Origin: Streptomyces sp. NBC_00289
GTDB lineage: Bacteria > Actinomycetota > Actinomycetes > Streptomycetales > Streptomycetaceae
Assembly: GCF_041435115.1 (NCBI RefSeq)
Contig: NZ_CP108046.1
Location: forward strand, 2,542,001-2,606,000
Length of the DNA: 64,000 nucleotides
Direction: 5' to 3'
The position numbers and the translations under genes were made by a program. The first letter of the stretch is position 1, and every line of letters begins with the position of its first letter. Of the stretch, positions 24,984 to 33,395 are shown piece after piece. The notes below the pieces were generated by a model, which worked only from the letters and a program-made list of their open reading frames with translations, was not told where the DNA came from and ran no database searches.

Positions 24984-25535
24984 ATGCGCATCGCGTTTCT
25001 GACCGCCCCCGAAGGGGTCGAGCAGGTCGAGCTCACCGAGCCGTGGCAGGCGGCGAAGGACGCCGGCCACGAGCCGGTGCTGGTGTCGACGGAGCCCGGC
25101 GAGATCCAGGCGTTCAACCACCTCGACAAGGCGGACACGTTCCCCGTGGACGAGGTGGTGGGCGAGACCTCCGCCGACTCCTTCGACGGGCTGGTCCTGC
25201 CGGGCGGCGTCGCCAATCCGGACTTCCTGCGGACGGACGAGAAGGCCGTGGCGTTCGTGGCGGACTTCTTCACCCGGGGCCGTCCGGTCGCCGCGATCTG
25301 CCACGCCCCGTGGACACTGGTCGAGGCGGACGTCGTACGCGGCCGGGTGCTGACCTCCTGGCCCAGCCTGCGGACGGACATCCGCAACGCCGGCGGCACC
25401 TGGGTCGACGAGCAGGTCAAGATCTGCGACCACGGCCCGAACAAGCTGGTCACCAGTCGTAAGCCGGACGACCTGAAGGCGTTCGGCGAGGCGTTCCTCG
25501 ACGTGTTCGCCCAGGAGGCCGGCGCCGGCCGCTGA
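24984..25535 (+). CDS. DJ-1/PfpI-family protein (YhbO-like)
   Basis: 183 residues. The nucleophile elbow AICHAPWTL places the cysteine at about 106, with GLVLPGG and the C-terminal DDLKAFGEAFL helix as in PfpI/YhbO. Members have been reported as proteases, glyoxalases or deglycases; which applies here is unclear. ATG 24984 follows AAAGGA. The preceding genes are read the same way, so it is probably part of the same stress unit, after a short repetitive gap. Confidence 0.9.
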   Translation: MRIAFLTAPEGVEQVELTEPWQAAKDAGHEPVLVSTEPGEIQAFNHLDKADTFPVDEVVGETSADSFDGLVLPGGVANPDFLRTDEKAVAFVADFFTRGRPVAAICHAPWTLVEADVVRGRVLTSWPSLRTDIRNAGGTWVDEQVKICDHGPNKLVTSRKPDDLKAFGEAFLDVFAQEAGAGR

Positions 25536-25568
25536 CCGCCGGCAGGCGTCGCGCCTGTCCGGTGCCGT

Positions 25569-25847
25569 TCAGGTGCGGGGAGTCGCCGACTCCCCGCAGC
25601 CGCGTTCCCGGGCCCCTTCGCGGGTACGGCCCGCGGCGACCGGACGGTCCGGGTTGCGACGCAGGTACTCGCCCTCGAGCTGCGCCATACGGTCGTTGTG
25701 GGCGCGCAGCGCGCCGCTGGAGCCGTACAGCAGGGTGTCGTGGCGGGTCCGGTGGATGTTCTCCAGTTCCTTCATGAGCTGCTGGTCGTCCAGCCGGCTG
25801 GTGTCGACTCCGGTCATGGTGGTGTCCCGCTCGTCGTGTGCGTTCAT
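25569..25847 (-). CDS. DUF6158-like small protein
   Basis: 92 residues from ATG 25847; ATG 25817 (MTGVDTSRLDD) is an equally plausible start and closer to what I recall of the family. The core is DQQLMKELENIHRTRHDTLLYGSSGALRAHNDRMAQLEGEYLRRNPDR, helical and soluble. It is common beside stress genes in Streptomyces. Function unknown. Convergent with the DJ-1 gene. Confidence 0.75.
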   Translation of the reverse strand: MNAHDERDTTMTGVDTSRLDDQQLMKELENIHRTRHDTLLYGSSGALRAHNDRMAQLEGEYLRRNPDRPVAAGRTREGARERGCGESATPRT

Positions 25848-26011
25848 GCGGTCCGGGTACCCAGCCATCGGCACTGTCTCGCACGGCGTCCGGGCAGGCC
25901 CCGCGGATCTCGCCTTCCGCCTCCACTGTACGAACATCCCCGCTCCCCGGCCTCCGCCCGCGGGGGACCAGTCGCCGCGCCGGGCGGGCGCGGGCGGTCG
26001 GCCGGCATCGG

Positions 26012-27631
26012 TCAGCGGGCGCGCTCGACCCGCCGCTCGTCCCAGACCGGCTCCGGCGTCTCACGGACCCGGCCGTCGCTGCCGAAGACCAGGTAGCGGT
26101 CGAAGGAGCGGGCGAACCAGCGGTCGTGGGTGACCGCGAGGACCGTGCCGTCGAACACCTCCAGGCCCTCCTGGAGGGCTTCGGCGGACTCCAGGTCGAG
26201 GTTGTCGGTCGGCTCGTCGAGCAGCAGGGCTGTGACGCCCTCCAGCTCCAGCAGCAGGATCTGGAAGCGGGCCTGCTGGCCGCCGGAGAGCCGCTCGAAG
26301 CTCTGCTCGGCCTGCTGGGTCAGCTCGTAGCGGCGCAGCCGGGACATGGCGGCACCGCGGTCCTGGGAGTGCTCCTGCCACAGGATGTCGAGGAGGGCGC
26401 GGCCGGCCAGCTCGGGGTGGGCGTGCGTCTGGGCGAAGTGCCCGGGCACGACGCGCGCCCCCAGCTTCCACTCGCCGGTGTGCGTGACCTCGTCGCCGGC
26501 GAGCAGGCGCAGGAAGTGCGACTTGCCGGAACCGTTGGAGCCGAGGACGGCGACCCGCTCGCCGTAGAAGACCTCCAGGTCGAAGGGTTTCATCAGGCCG
26601 GTGAGTTCAAGTCCCTTGCAGGTGACCGCCCTTACTCCGGTACGGCCGCCCTTCAGGCGCATCCTGATGTCCTGCTCGCGCGGCGGCTCCGGCGGCGGCC
26701 CGGCCTCCTCGAACTTGCGCAGGCGGGTCTGGGCGGCCTGGTAGCGGGAGGCCAGCTCATGGCTGATGGAGGCGGCCTGCCGAAGGTTCAGCACCAGCTT
26801 CTTCAGCTGCGCGTGCTTCTCGTCCCAGCGCCTGCGCAGCTCCTCGAAGCGGGCGAACCGTTCGCGCCGCGCCTCGTGGTAGGTGTCGAAGCCGCCGCCG
26901 TGCACCCAGGCGTCGGCGCCCGCGGGCGAGGGCTCCACGGAGACGATCTTCTCGGCGGCCCGGGCGAGGAGCTCGCGGTCGTGGGAGACGAACAGGACCG
27001 TCTTGCGGGTCTCCTTCAGGCGTTCCTCGAGCCAGCGCTTGCCGGGTACGTCGAGGTAGTTGTCGGGCTCGTCGAGCAGCAGCACCTCGTCGGTGCCGCG
27101 CAGCAGCGCCTCCAGGACCAGCCGCTTCTGCTCGCCCCCGGACAGGGTGCGCACCTGCCGCCACTGCGCCTTGTCGTAGGGCACGCCCAGCGCGGCCGTG
27201 GTGCACATGTCCCACAGCGTCTCGGCCTCGTACCCGCGCGCCTCGGCCCAGTCGGAGAGGGCCTGCGCGTAGGTCAGCTGGGCTGCCTCGTCCTCGTCGG
27301 TCATCATGGCGTGCTCGGCCTTGTCGACGGCCCGCGCGGCCTCGCGGATCCGGGGCGGCGCGACCGACACCAGCAGGTCGCGCACGGTCGTCTCGTCCCG
27401 TACGGACCCCACGAACTGGCGCATCACGCCGAGGCCGCCACTGACGGTGACGGTCCCGCCGTGCGGTTTCAGCTCGCCGGAGATCAGCCGGAGGAGGGTC
27501 GTCTTGCCGGCCCCGTTGGGTCCGACGAGGGCCACGACGGCCCCTTCGCCCACCCGGAACGACACATCGCCGAGCAGGGTCCTCCCGTCGGGGAGGTGGT
27601 ACTCGAGGTGCGCGGCTTCCAGATGTCCCAT
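26012..27631 (-). CDS. ABC-F family ATP-binding protein
   Basis: 539 residues with two ATPase cassettes and no membrane part. The first has GPNGAGKTT, LSGGEQKRL and LDEPDNYLD. The second has GSNGSGKSH, LSGGQQARF and LDEPTDNLD. The linker between is charged and helical (FARFEELRRRWDEKHAQLKKL). ABC-F proteins act on ribosomes as translation factors or antibiotic-protection proteins. The Walker B of the first cassette (DEPDNYLD) differs from the usual DEPTNHLD. Whether it protects against a drug cannot be told from sequence. Confidence 0.93.
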   Translation of the reverse strand: MGHLEAAHLEYHLPDGRTLLGDVSFRVGEGAVVALVGPNGAGKTTLLRLISGELKPHGGTVTVSGGLGVMRQFVGSVRDETTVRDLLVSVAPPRIREAARAVDKAEHAMMTDEDEAAQLTYAQALSDWAEARGYEAETLWDMCTTAALGVPYDKAQWRQVRTLSGGEQKRLVLEALLRGTDEVLLLDEPDNYLDVPGKRWLEERLKETRKTVLFVSHDRELLARAAEKIVSVEPSPAGADAWVHGGGFDTYHEARRERFARFEELRRRWDEKHAQLKKLVLNLRQAASISHELASRYQAAQTRLRKFEEAGPPPEPPREQDIRMRLKGGRTGVRAVTCKGLELTGLMKPFDLEVFYGERVAVLGSNGSGKSHFLRLLAGDEVTHTGEWKLGARVVPGHFAQTHAHPELAGRALLDILWQEHSQDRGAAMSRLRRYELTQQAEQSFERLSGGQQARFQILLLELEGVTALLLDEPTDNLDLESAEALQEGLEVFDGTVLAVTHDRWFARSFDRYLVFGSDGRVRETPEPVWDERRVERAR

Positions 27632-27706
27632 AAGGAGTCAGTCTGCGGTCGGCGGGGGCCGCCGGACAAGCGCGTTTCGACCCGATGCACCGTCGGTCCA
27701 GTATTC

Positions 27707-27718
27707 GATACGCGTATC
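27707..27718. promoter_or_regulatory. 12-bp perfect palindrome between divergent genes
   Basis: GATACGCGTATC lies 76 bp upstream of the ABC-F start and 91 bp upstream of the methyltransferase start. The AT-richer neighbourhood suggests promoters; the palindrome may be an operator for one or both genes. Confidence 0.4.
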
Positions 27719-27808
27719 TCATCATGCGACATGCGGGCGTACGGTGACGCGTACCGCCGGAGGGGCCGCGGGGTCCCGCGAGCCGGTACGTCGAGAGGGG
27801 ATCGGGTC

Positions 27809-28651
27809 ATGCCGAAGTCGCAGGAGACGCCACAGAAACCGCGGGAGACCGCCGTCTACACGCACGGGCACCACGAGTCCGTGCTGCGCTCCCACACCTG
27901 GCGCACCGCCGCCAACTCCGCGGCCTACCTGCTCGGCTCGCTGAAGCCGCACATGCGGATCCTCGACATCGGCTGCGGTCCGGGGACGATCACCGCCGAC
28001 CTGGCGGAACTGGTCCCCGACGGGCACGTCACCGGCGTCGACCACGCCCCCGGCATCCTGGACCGGGCCCGGGCCGAGGCCGCCGGCCGCGGGCTGACGA
28101 ACACCGACTTCGCGGTAGCCGACGTGCACGCGCTGGACCACCCGGACGACACCTTCTGCGTGGTGCACGCCCACCAGGTGCTCCAGCACGTCGGCGACCC
28201 GGTGCAGGCGCTGCGCGAGATGCGGCGGGTCACCAGGCCGGGCGGGTTCGTCGCGGTGCGCGACTCGGACTACGCGGCGATGACCTGGTATCCCGGGTCA
28301 CCGGGGATGGACGACTGGCTGGACCTGTACCACCGGGTCGCCCACGCCAACGGCGGGGAGCCGGACGCCGGACGCCGGCTGAAGTCCTGGGCCCTGCGGG
28401 CGGGGTTCACGGATGTCACGGCCACCTCCGGCACCTGGACCTTCGCCACCGCCGAGGAGCGTGCCTGGTGGAGCGACCTGTGGGCCGAGCGCACCGTGGC
28501 CTCGGCGTACGCGGAGCGAGTCACCGCGGGCGGCCACGCGACGGCGGAGGAACTGCGGGCGGTGTCGGCGGCCTGGCGGGAGTGGGGGACGCGGGAGGAC
28601 GGCTGGTTCAGCGTGCTCCACGGCGAGATTCTCTGCCGCAAGGGCGCCTGA
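27809..28651 (+). CDS. SAM-dependent class I methyltransferase
   Basis: 280 residues. Motif I is ILDIGCGPGTITADLAE, motif II VTGVDHAPGILDRA, motif IV VVHAHQVLQHVGDPVQALREM, and the post-motif RPGGFVAVRDSDY. It is of the UbiE/Methyltransf_11 type. ATG 27809 follows GAGAGGGG by 8 nt. The acceptor is unknown. Divergent from the ABC-F gene across a short AT-richer region holding a palindrome. Confidence 0.92.
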   Translation: MPKSQETPQKPRETAVYTHGHHESVLRSHTWRTAANSAAYLLGSLKPHMRILDIGCGPGTITADLAELVPDGHVTGVDHAPGILDRARAEAAGRGLTNTDFAVADVHALDHPDDTFCVVHAHQVLQHVGDPVQALREMRRVTRPGGFVAVRDSDYAAMTWYPGSPGMDDWLDLYHRVAHANGGEPDAGRRLKSWALRAGFTDVTATSGTWTFATAEERAWWSDLWAERTVASAYAERVTAGGHATAEELRAVSAAWREWGTREDGWFSVLHGEILCRKGA

Positions 28652-28693
28652 ACGCCTGTTTTCGGGAAACCCGGTGAGCAGGAGGTTCAGATC

Positions 28694-28864
28694 ATGGTTC
28701 CCATCCTGCTCGTACTGCTGCTGGTGCTGGTTCTCTTCGGTGCCGGTTTCGCGTTGAAGGTGCTCTGGTGGATCGCGCTGGCGGTCCTCGTCCTGTGGGT
28801 GGTCGGATTCCTGGTTCGCGGCACGAGCGAGTCCGGAAGCAGGGGCCGCTGGTACAGGTGGTGA
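28694..28864 (+). CDS. 56-residue hydrophobic membrane peptide
   Basis: ATG 28694 follows AGGAGG (28680-28685) by 8 nt. The product begins MVPILLVLLLVLVLFGAGFA, then LKVLWWIALAVLVLWVVGFL, giving two membrane segments, and ends in a basic GSRGRWYRW tail. Peptides of this pattern are widespread and conserved in Streptomyces, where they are annotated only as hydrophobic protein. It lies directly after the methyltransferase and before a hairpin, so the two may be cotranscribed. Function unknown. Confidence 0.82.
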   Translation: MVPILLVLLLVLVLFGAGFALKVLWWIALAVLVLWVVGFLVRGTSESGSRGRWYRW

Positions 28865-28881
28865 AGCAAGCGGTTCGCAGT

Positions 28882-28902
28882 GGGTGAGCGCAGGTCTCAC
28901 CC
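28882..28902. terminator. Hairpin between convergent genes, end of the gvp cluster
   Basis: GGGTGAG (28882-28888) pairs with CTCACCC (28896-28902) across a 7-nt loop, between the small membrane peptide gene (+) and gvpK (-). Confidence 0.5.
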
Positions 28903-28925
28903 CCGCAGGCAGACTCCCGGAAGTC

Positions 28926-29210
28926 CTACTCCCGGGGAAGCAGAGGTCCCAGCGGCCCGAGGTCCAGATTCAGGTCCTCGGGCCGCAGTCCGTAGCGGTC
29001 GCGCAGCTCGGTCATGCGGTCGTCGAGCAGCATGAGGGTGAGCCCGATGCGCTCCTCCTGCTCCTCGCTCAGGTCGCCCGTGTCGAACCGGCGCACCGCC
29101 TGGCGTTCCATGAGCTGACGCAGCAGTTCCACCACGGTCAGGACGAGTTTGACGAGGTCGCGCTCGACGGTGTCCGGTTCGAGGTCCAGCCGGTTGCGGC
29201 GGTCTGTCAC
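28926..29210 (-). CDS. gvpK: Gas vesicle protein GvpK
   Basis: 94 residues. Family pattern visible: ERDLVKLVLTVVELLRQLMERQAVRRFDTGDLS, then LTLMLLDDRMTELRDRYG and the closing EDLNLDLGPLGPLLP. It is the last gene of the ten-gene cluster and starts with GTG one base after the gvpS stop. GvpK is an accessory factor needed for gas vesicle assembly in other organisms; its exact role in Streptomyces, which is not known to float, is unresolved. Confidence 0.95.
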   Translation of the reverse strand: MTDRRNRLDLEPDTVERDLVKLVLTVVELLRQLMERQAVRRFDTGDLSEEQEERIGLTLMLLDDRMTELRDRYGLRPEDLNLDLGPLGPLLPRE

Positions 29211-29211
29211 G

Positions 29212-29394
29212 TCAGTTCCCCCAAGGCGACGGCACCTGCTCGTTCACCGAGCTGATCAGCGCGTTCAGGTCGATACGGACCAGGTCGACGTCCGCGATGC
29301 GCAGGGTGATGTCCCCCTTGATGACGACGCCGCCGGCGAGGAGCCGGTCGAGCAGGTCGACGAGGGCGATCTCCCGGCGTTCCACGACGGTCAT
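29212..29394 (-). CDS. gvpS: Gas vesicle protein GvpS (GvpA/J-type small protein)
   Basis: 60 residues beginning MTVVERREIALVDLLDRLL, followed by the GvpA-like core AGGVVIKGDITLRIADVDLVRIDLNALISSV. The core is a shortened version of the GvpA/GvpJ fold, without a C-terminal extension. ATG 29394 overlaps the gvpL stop by 4 nt. Its place between gvpL and gvpK is the standard Streptomyces order. Probably a minor shell or nucleation protein; this is inferred from the family. Confidence 0.9.
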   Translation of the reverse strand: MTVVERREIALVDLLDRLLAGGVVIKGDITLRIADVDLVRIDLNALISSVNEQVPSPWGN

Positions 29395-30173
29395 GTCCCC
29401 TCCCCCACATCCCGCGTGTCCCCCGTGTCCCCCGCGAAGGAGTAGGCCGCCCAGGGGCCGGTGAGTTCGACCCGCAGTCCCGGGTCGTCGTCCTTGGTCC
29501 GGTCGACGAGTTCCACGAACTCCTCGGAGGCCTCGCGCGGCACGAGATAGGCGGCGTTGAGCACGTTGCGCCCCGACGCCTTGGACAGTGCGGGATTCTG
29601 CGGCGCGTGCAGCCGGGCGGCCTCGGCGAACGAGGAGAGCGTGGTGTGCAGCCGGCCCGCGAACTCCTCGGCCTTCTGCCACCTGCTCTCGCTCGCCCGG
29701 GTGTGCTGACGCCGCTGCCGCAGGTAGTCCCGGCCGGACGCCGGCCTGTCCGCCGTCGGGCCGGTCTTCTCCGGCTCCGCCTCCGCGTACACCTTGACGC
29801 CCCATTCCACCCGCCCGGCAAGGCGGTCGAGGGTGTCCCGGAAGTCGGCCTCCCGCTCCTCCATCATCACGCGTACGCCGCTGTCGTCCCGGAAGACGGT
29901 GCCGAGCCGCAGCGGCAGCGGGGTGGTGACGACGGTGAGCGCGTCGATCACGCCCTGGTGTGCCCTGGCCGTCCCGGTCAGCCAGTCAAGGTCCTCCAGA
30001 TGGGCGCGCAGCGGTTCCTCGGCGAAGTCCCGCTCCGGCACATGGCTGACGACGGCGACCAGGCCGTGGTGGGTCAGCATCCTGGGCGGGTCGCCCGCCA
30101 CCCCCGTCAACTGCGCCTGCAGAGGCGCGCCGAGGGGGTGGCAGACGGCGTAGACGTACCGCAGACCGGTCAT
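29391..30173 (-). CDS. gvpL: Gas vesicle protein GvpL (GvpL/GvpF family)
   Basis: 260 residues. The GvpL/F hallmark is present: LRYVYAVCHPLGAP, GLVAVVSHVPERDF, TVVTTPLPLRLGTVFRDD and the closing VELTGPWAAYSFAG. A charged helical insertion (residues about 125-165, EKTGPTADRPASGRDYLRQRR) is typical. It works with GvpF as an assembly factor in related systems. Starts with ATG overlapping the end of gvpJ by 4 nt. Confidence 0.94.
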   Translation of the reverse strand: MTGLRYVYAVCHPLGAPLQAQLTGVAGDPPRMLTHHGLVAVVSHVPERDFAEEPLRAHLEDLDWLTGTARAHQGVIDALTVVTTPLPLRLGTVFRDDSGVRVMMEEREADFRDTLDRLAGRVEWGVKVYAEAEPEKTGPTADRPASGRDYLRQRRQHTRASESRWQKAEEFAGRLHTTLSSFAEAARLHAPQNPALSKASGRNVLNAAYLVPREASEEFVELVDRTKDDDPGLRVELTGPWAAYSFAGDTGDTRDVGEGT

Positions 30174-30511
30174 CCGGGCTCCTTGTGCTCCTGGGTGCGG
30201 CCGGGCTCCAGCCGGGTCAGCTGGGCCAGCCGCTCGCGCAACTCGGCGTTCTCACGGGTGAGTTCGTCGCGGCGGGCGCGGGTGGACAACGCCGGGTCGT
30301 CCTCCCACCAGTCGATGCCCATCTCCTTCGCCTTGTCGACGGAGGCGACGATGAGCCGCAGCTTGATCGTGAGGAGTTCGATGTCGAGCAGGTTGATGCG
30401 GATGTCGCCCGCAATGACGATCCCCTTGTCGAGCACCCTTTCCAGGATGTCGGCGAGGTTGGCGCCGCCGCCCTGCCCATAGGGCTCGGGCATGCGCCCT
30501 GCCATGCTCAT
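30170..30511 (-). CDS. gvpJ: Gas vesicle protein GvpJ
   Basis: 113 residues. The GvpA-like core ANLADILERVLDKGIVIAGDIRINLLDIELLTIKLRLIVASVDKAKEMGIDWW is followed by a charged helical tail (RARRDELTRENAELRERLAQL). It starts with ATG overlapping the gvpZ stop by 4 nt; a second ATG at 30505 is possible. Minor shell protein presumed to shape the vesicle tips, by family knowledge. Confidence 0.94.
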   Translation of the reverse strand: MSMAGRMPEPYGQGGGANLADILERVLDKGIVIAGDIRINLLDIELLTIKLRLIVASVDKAKEMGIDWWEDDPALSTRARRDELTRENAELRERLAQLTRLEPGRTQEHKEPG

Positions 30512-31635
30512 CGCCGGCTACCGCCGTCGGCGTACTCGTACTCGCCCTCCTGCTCCTCTTCCGCCTCCGGCTCTTCCTCCTCCTCGTACTCACCGGTCTC
30601 CTCGCCGGTCTCGTCCTCGGCAGCCGGGGCCTCCTCTTCCTCCTCGCCCTCGTACTCCTCCTCGTCCTCGTCGTAGGGCTCCTCGTCGGTGGGCTCCTCG
30701 TCGGTGTCCTCCGCCGCGGCGTCCTCCTGGTCCTGCCCCTCCTCCTGCTGGCGTTCCTCTTCCTCAGCGATCGCGTCCTCGTGGCTGACGACGACCTCGC
30801 CGTCCTGGATCTCGCCGCGCCAGCCGTCCTCCGCCTCGTTCTTGAACATGATGAAGCGGACGTAGTTCTTGAGGTCGAGCCGGGCCCGGCGGCCCTGGGC
30901 GCGCCAGATGTTGCCGGTCTTCTCGAACAGGCCCTTGGGGTAGTACTCGATCACCAGCAGCACGCGGGTGAGACTGTCGTCGAGCCGGTGGAAGGTGACG
31001 ACACCCTTCGTGGTGCCCTTGGCGCCCTCCGAGGTCCAGGAGATCCGCTGGTCGGGTACCTGCTCGGTGGTGTGCGCCTTCCAGCTGCGGGTGGACCAGA
31101 AGATCTTCATCTGCCAGTCGGAGGTCACGTCGTCGGCGCGGTTCGCGCTCTTGACGCCCTTCGCGAAGGTGCTGAAGTCCTGGTACTGGGTCCACTGGTC
31201 GTAGGCCGTGCGCAGCGGCACGCCCACGTCGACGTACTCGAGGATGACGGTCGGCTTGTTGCCCGAGCGGCCCTTGTTCTTGCCCTTGCCGCCGCCGAGG
31301 TTCTTGAGAGCGCCCATCACGTTGTCCTTTGCCCGTGTGGCCCCCAACTCCAGGGCGCTGCGCAGCGGCCCCTTGCCCTCGGCGAGCTTGCGTCCGCCGT
31401 CGAGCGCGAGTTTCGCGAAGCCGGGGCTGTTGCCCTCGGCTATGTCGTTGAGCTTGCCTGTGGTCTCACCGAGTTTGTGTCCCACCCCGACCAGCAGGCG
31501 TTCAGCCTGGGCGGCGAGATATTCCTGCGCCTCGGCCTTCAGCCGGTCCACCGCCTCGCTCCTGGCGACGTCGGTGAGCGGGTTGTTCTTGGCCTTGTCG
31601 GTGGCGTCACGCGCCGATCCGAGGGTGTCGCTCAT
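30508..31635 (-). CDS. gvpZ: Gas-vesicle-cluster SRPBCC protein GvpZ with very acidic tail
   Basis: 375 residues. The N-terminal helical part carries Lys/Gly-rich stretches (GGGKGKNKGRSGNKP). A SRPBCC/polyketide-cyclase-like domain follows at about 130-270 (DVGVPLRTAYDQWTQYQDF, TSDWQMKIFWSTRSWKAHTTE, LDLKNYVRFIMF). The last 90 residues are overwhelmingly Glu and Asp. Only actinobacterial gvp clusters have this gene. The acidic tail is matched by a basic Lys/Ala tail in the neighbouring GvpY, which hints at a direct complex. The role of the SRPBCC pocket is unknown. Confidence 0.92.
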   Translation of the reverse strand: MSDTLGSARDATDKAKNNPLTDVARSEAVDRLKAEAQEYLAAQAERLLVGVGHKLGETTGKLNDIAEGNSPGFAKLALDGGRKLAEGKGPLRSALELGATRAKDNVMGALKNLGGGKGKNKGRSGNKPTVILEYVDVGVPLRTAYDQWTQYQDFSTFAKGVKSANRADDVTSDWQMKIFWSTRSWKAHTTEQVPDQRISWTSEGAKGTTKGVVTFHRLDDSLTRVLLVIEYYPKGLFEKTGNIWRAQGRRARLDLKNYVRFIMFKNEAEDGWRGEIQDGEVVVSHEDAIAEEEERQQEEGQDQEDAAAEDTDEEPTDEEPYDEDEEEYEGEEEEEAPAAEDETGEETGEYEEEEEPEAEEEQEGEYEYADGGSRR

Positions 31636-32360
31636 CGTTCACCGCCTCCCTTCGGCAGCCGCCGGCTCGCGTTACGGGCGCCGCCGCCCGCCGCCGCGGT
31701 CTTCTTGCCGGCCGTCTTCTTCGCCGCGGTCTTCTTCGCGGCCGTCTTCTTGGCGGGGGCCTGCTTCGACGCCGTCTTCTTCGCGGGCGCCTTCCGTGCC
31801 TGGGACTGCTTCGCCGGGGCCTTCTTCGCCGGGGCCTTCTTCGCGGCCGGCCTGCGGCGCGGCTCGGACTCCTCGTCGGGCTCCTCGCCCTCGGAGTCCT
31901 CGCCCTCGGAGTCCTCGTCCTCGTCGTACTCCTCCTGCGGCTCCTGGTCGTCCGCGGAGTCCTCGGCGGCGTCCTCGTCCCGGTCGTCGTCCCGGTCGTC
32001 GTCCTGATCCTCGTCACGGGGGTCGAGGCCGGTGTCCGGCACCACGCCCGCGAGCTGGTCGCGGACCTCGGCGGTACGGCCGTGCAGGCGGTCGGCGAGC
32101 GCTTCGACCTGCCGCTCGACCATCGCGCCGGAGGCGGCCTTGCCGACCCCGCGCAGATCCTGGCGCAGCTGGTCTCCGATCTCCTTGAACTGCGGGTTCT
32201 TCAGCAGCTGTTCGGAGGCCAGGTCCGCGATGGCCCGTGGGCTGAGGTGCATGCGCTTGCCGGCCACGAGCGAGCCCACGGCGAAGGCGAATTTGAGCTT
32301 CTTCGTGCGTCCCAGAAGATATCCGGCCCCTATGGCGAGGCCCATTCCCACTCGGTTCAT
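31632..32360 (-). CDS. gvpY: Gas-vesicle-cluster protein GvpY with acidic segment and Lys/Ala-rich tail
   Basis: 242 residues. A hydrophobic N-terminal segment (MGLAIGAGYLLGRTKKLKFAFAVGSLVAG) resembles a membrane anchor or amphipathic helix. A helical domain follows at 40-105, then an Asp/Glu block (about 110-165). The last part is a histone-H1-like tail of repeated PAKK and AAKK units. The gene overlaps both gvpG and gvpZ by 4 nt. Known only from actinobacterial clusters. Why one protein has both strongly acidic and strongly basic blocks is unclear. Confidence 0.9.
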   Translation of the reverse strand: MNRVGMGLAIGAGYLLGRTKKLKFAFAVGSLVAGKRMHLSPRAIADLASEQLLKNPQFKEIGDQLRQDLRGVGKAASGAMVERQVEALADRLHGRTAEVRDQLAGVVPDTGLDPRDEDQDDDRDDDRDEDAAEDSADDQEPQEEYDEDEDSEGEDSEGEEPDEESEPRRRPAAKKAPAKKAPAKQSQARKAPAKKTASKQAPAKKTAAKKTAAKKTAGKKTAAAGGGARNASRRLPKGGGER

Positions 32361-32620
32361 CGTGTTGTCCCGTCACCTGTCCCCGCGCCACCGCGCAGTC
32401 CGATCTCCAACCGGTCCAGGAGCTCGTCCTCCTGTCGGTCGAACGTCTCCTCGTCGATCTCGCCGGCCTCCAGCCGTTCTTCCAGCCGGCCGAGTTCGGC
32501 CCGGACCGTGGCCGGGTCGTAGTAGAGGCGCTCCGCCTCGTTCAGTACCTGCTTGATCACCCATCCACTGCCTCGCACCGGGGCGAACGGCAGCAGCAGG
32601 ACCTCTCCGATCAGTCCCAC
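32357..32620 (-). CDS. gvpG: Gas vesicle protein GvpG
   Basis: 87 residues, beginning MGLIGEVLLLPFAPVRGSGWVIKQVLNEAERLYYDPATV, the typical GvpG start, with a charged helical remainder (RLEERLEAGEIDEETFDRQEDEL). GTG 32620 follows AGGAG by 7 nt. GvpG is a small accessory protein of the assembly machinery. Confidence 0.93.
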   Translation of the reverse strand: MGLIGEVLLLPFAPVRGSGWVIKQVLNEAERLYYDPATVRAELGRLEERLEAGEIDEETFDRQEDELLDRLEIGLRGGAGTGDGTTR

Positions 32621-32624
32621 GGGA

Positions 32625-33395
32625 TCACTCCTGACTGGTGTCGGCCCCGATCGTGGTGCCCGCGGGCTCGGCGGGGCCGGGCTCGACGAAGCTGTAGGGC
32701 GGCAGCGGACCGTTGACCCGCAGGTCGACGTGGGGGTGGGCGGCGCGGACCTGTTCCGCGGCGGCGAGGAAGTCCTCCGCCGCACCGCGGTCCACCAGGA
32801 ACGAGAGGTTGGCCAGCCAGCCGGAGGACTCGGGGCCCACGCTCACGGCGTCGGCCAGCGTCTCGAGGGCGCTGCGCACCTCGGCCGCGTCCTCGGCCTC
32901 CCGGGCCTGGACCGCCGCGACGACCATTTCGCCGAGCTGCAGCTTCTGCTCGTAGGAGCCGCCGCCGGTCTGCCGGTTGGCCTCCGTCAGGGCGCGGATC
33001 TCCGGGTTCTCGGACATCACACGGTGCAGGACGGCCTCTTCGTCGTGCACGGCCTTGATGTTGTACTCGACCTTGCCGTCCAGCGTCGCCAGGCGCTCCT
33101 TGTAGTGCTCGGCCCGCTCGGCGAGCACCCCGGTGACCGAGGCGTCGTCCGGGGCCACGCTGCCGAACCGCATGGGCAGCACACAGCCGTCGGCACCCGC
33201 CTCGCTCAGCACGTTCTGGTGCGCGAGCAGGTCCTTGCGCTTGGGGCGCAGTCCCTCCGGCGCGTCGCTGACGACGGCCGCCAGCTCGCCCTCCTTGAGG
33301 ATGCGCACGGGGCACGGCGGAGTGCCGACGCCGTCCATCCCGTCGGGCAGCGAGGGATGGGAGGCGGCGGTGATGGCGTAGACGTACGTACTCAC
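32625..33395 (-). CDS. gvpF: Gas vesicle protein GvpF (GvpL/GvpF family)
   Basis: 256 residues. The GvpL/F pattern is visible: [57 protein letters not shown], and the ending [17 protein letters not shown] 33395 overlaps the gvpA stop by 4 nt. GvpF in haloarchaea and cyanobacteria contacts GvpA on the inner shell and is needed for assembly. Confidence 0.94.
   Translation of the reverse strand: MSTYVYAITAASHPSLPDGMDGVGTPPCPVRILKEGELAAVVSDAPEGLRPKRKDLLAHQNVLSEAGADGCVLPMRFGSVAPDDASVTGVLAERAEHYKERLATLDGKVEYNIKAVHDEEAVLHRVMSENPEIRALTEANRQTGGGSYEQKLQLGEMVVAAVQAREAEDAAEVRSALETLADAVSVGPESSGWLANLSFLVDRGAAEDFLAAAEQVRAAHPHVDLRVNGPLPPYSFVEPGPAEPAGTTIGADTSQE

Noticed and set aside
25838..28651. A 937-codon plus-strand frame ending in the methyltransferase
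   Set aside because: Only the last 281 codons match a family. The first two thirds are the shadow of the ABC-F gene; the internal ATG 27809 has a good binding site.
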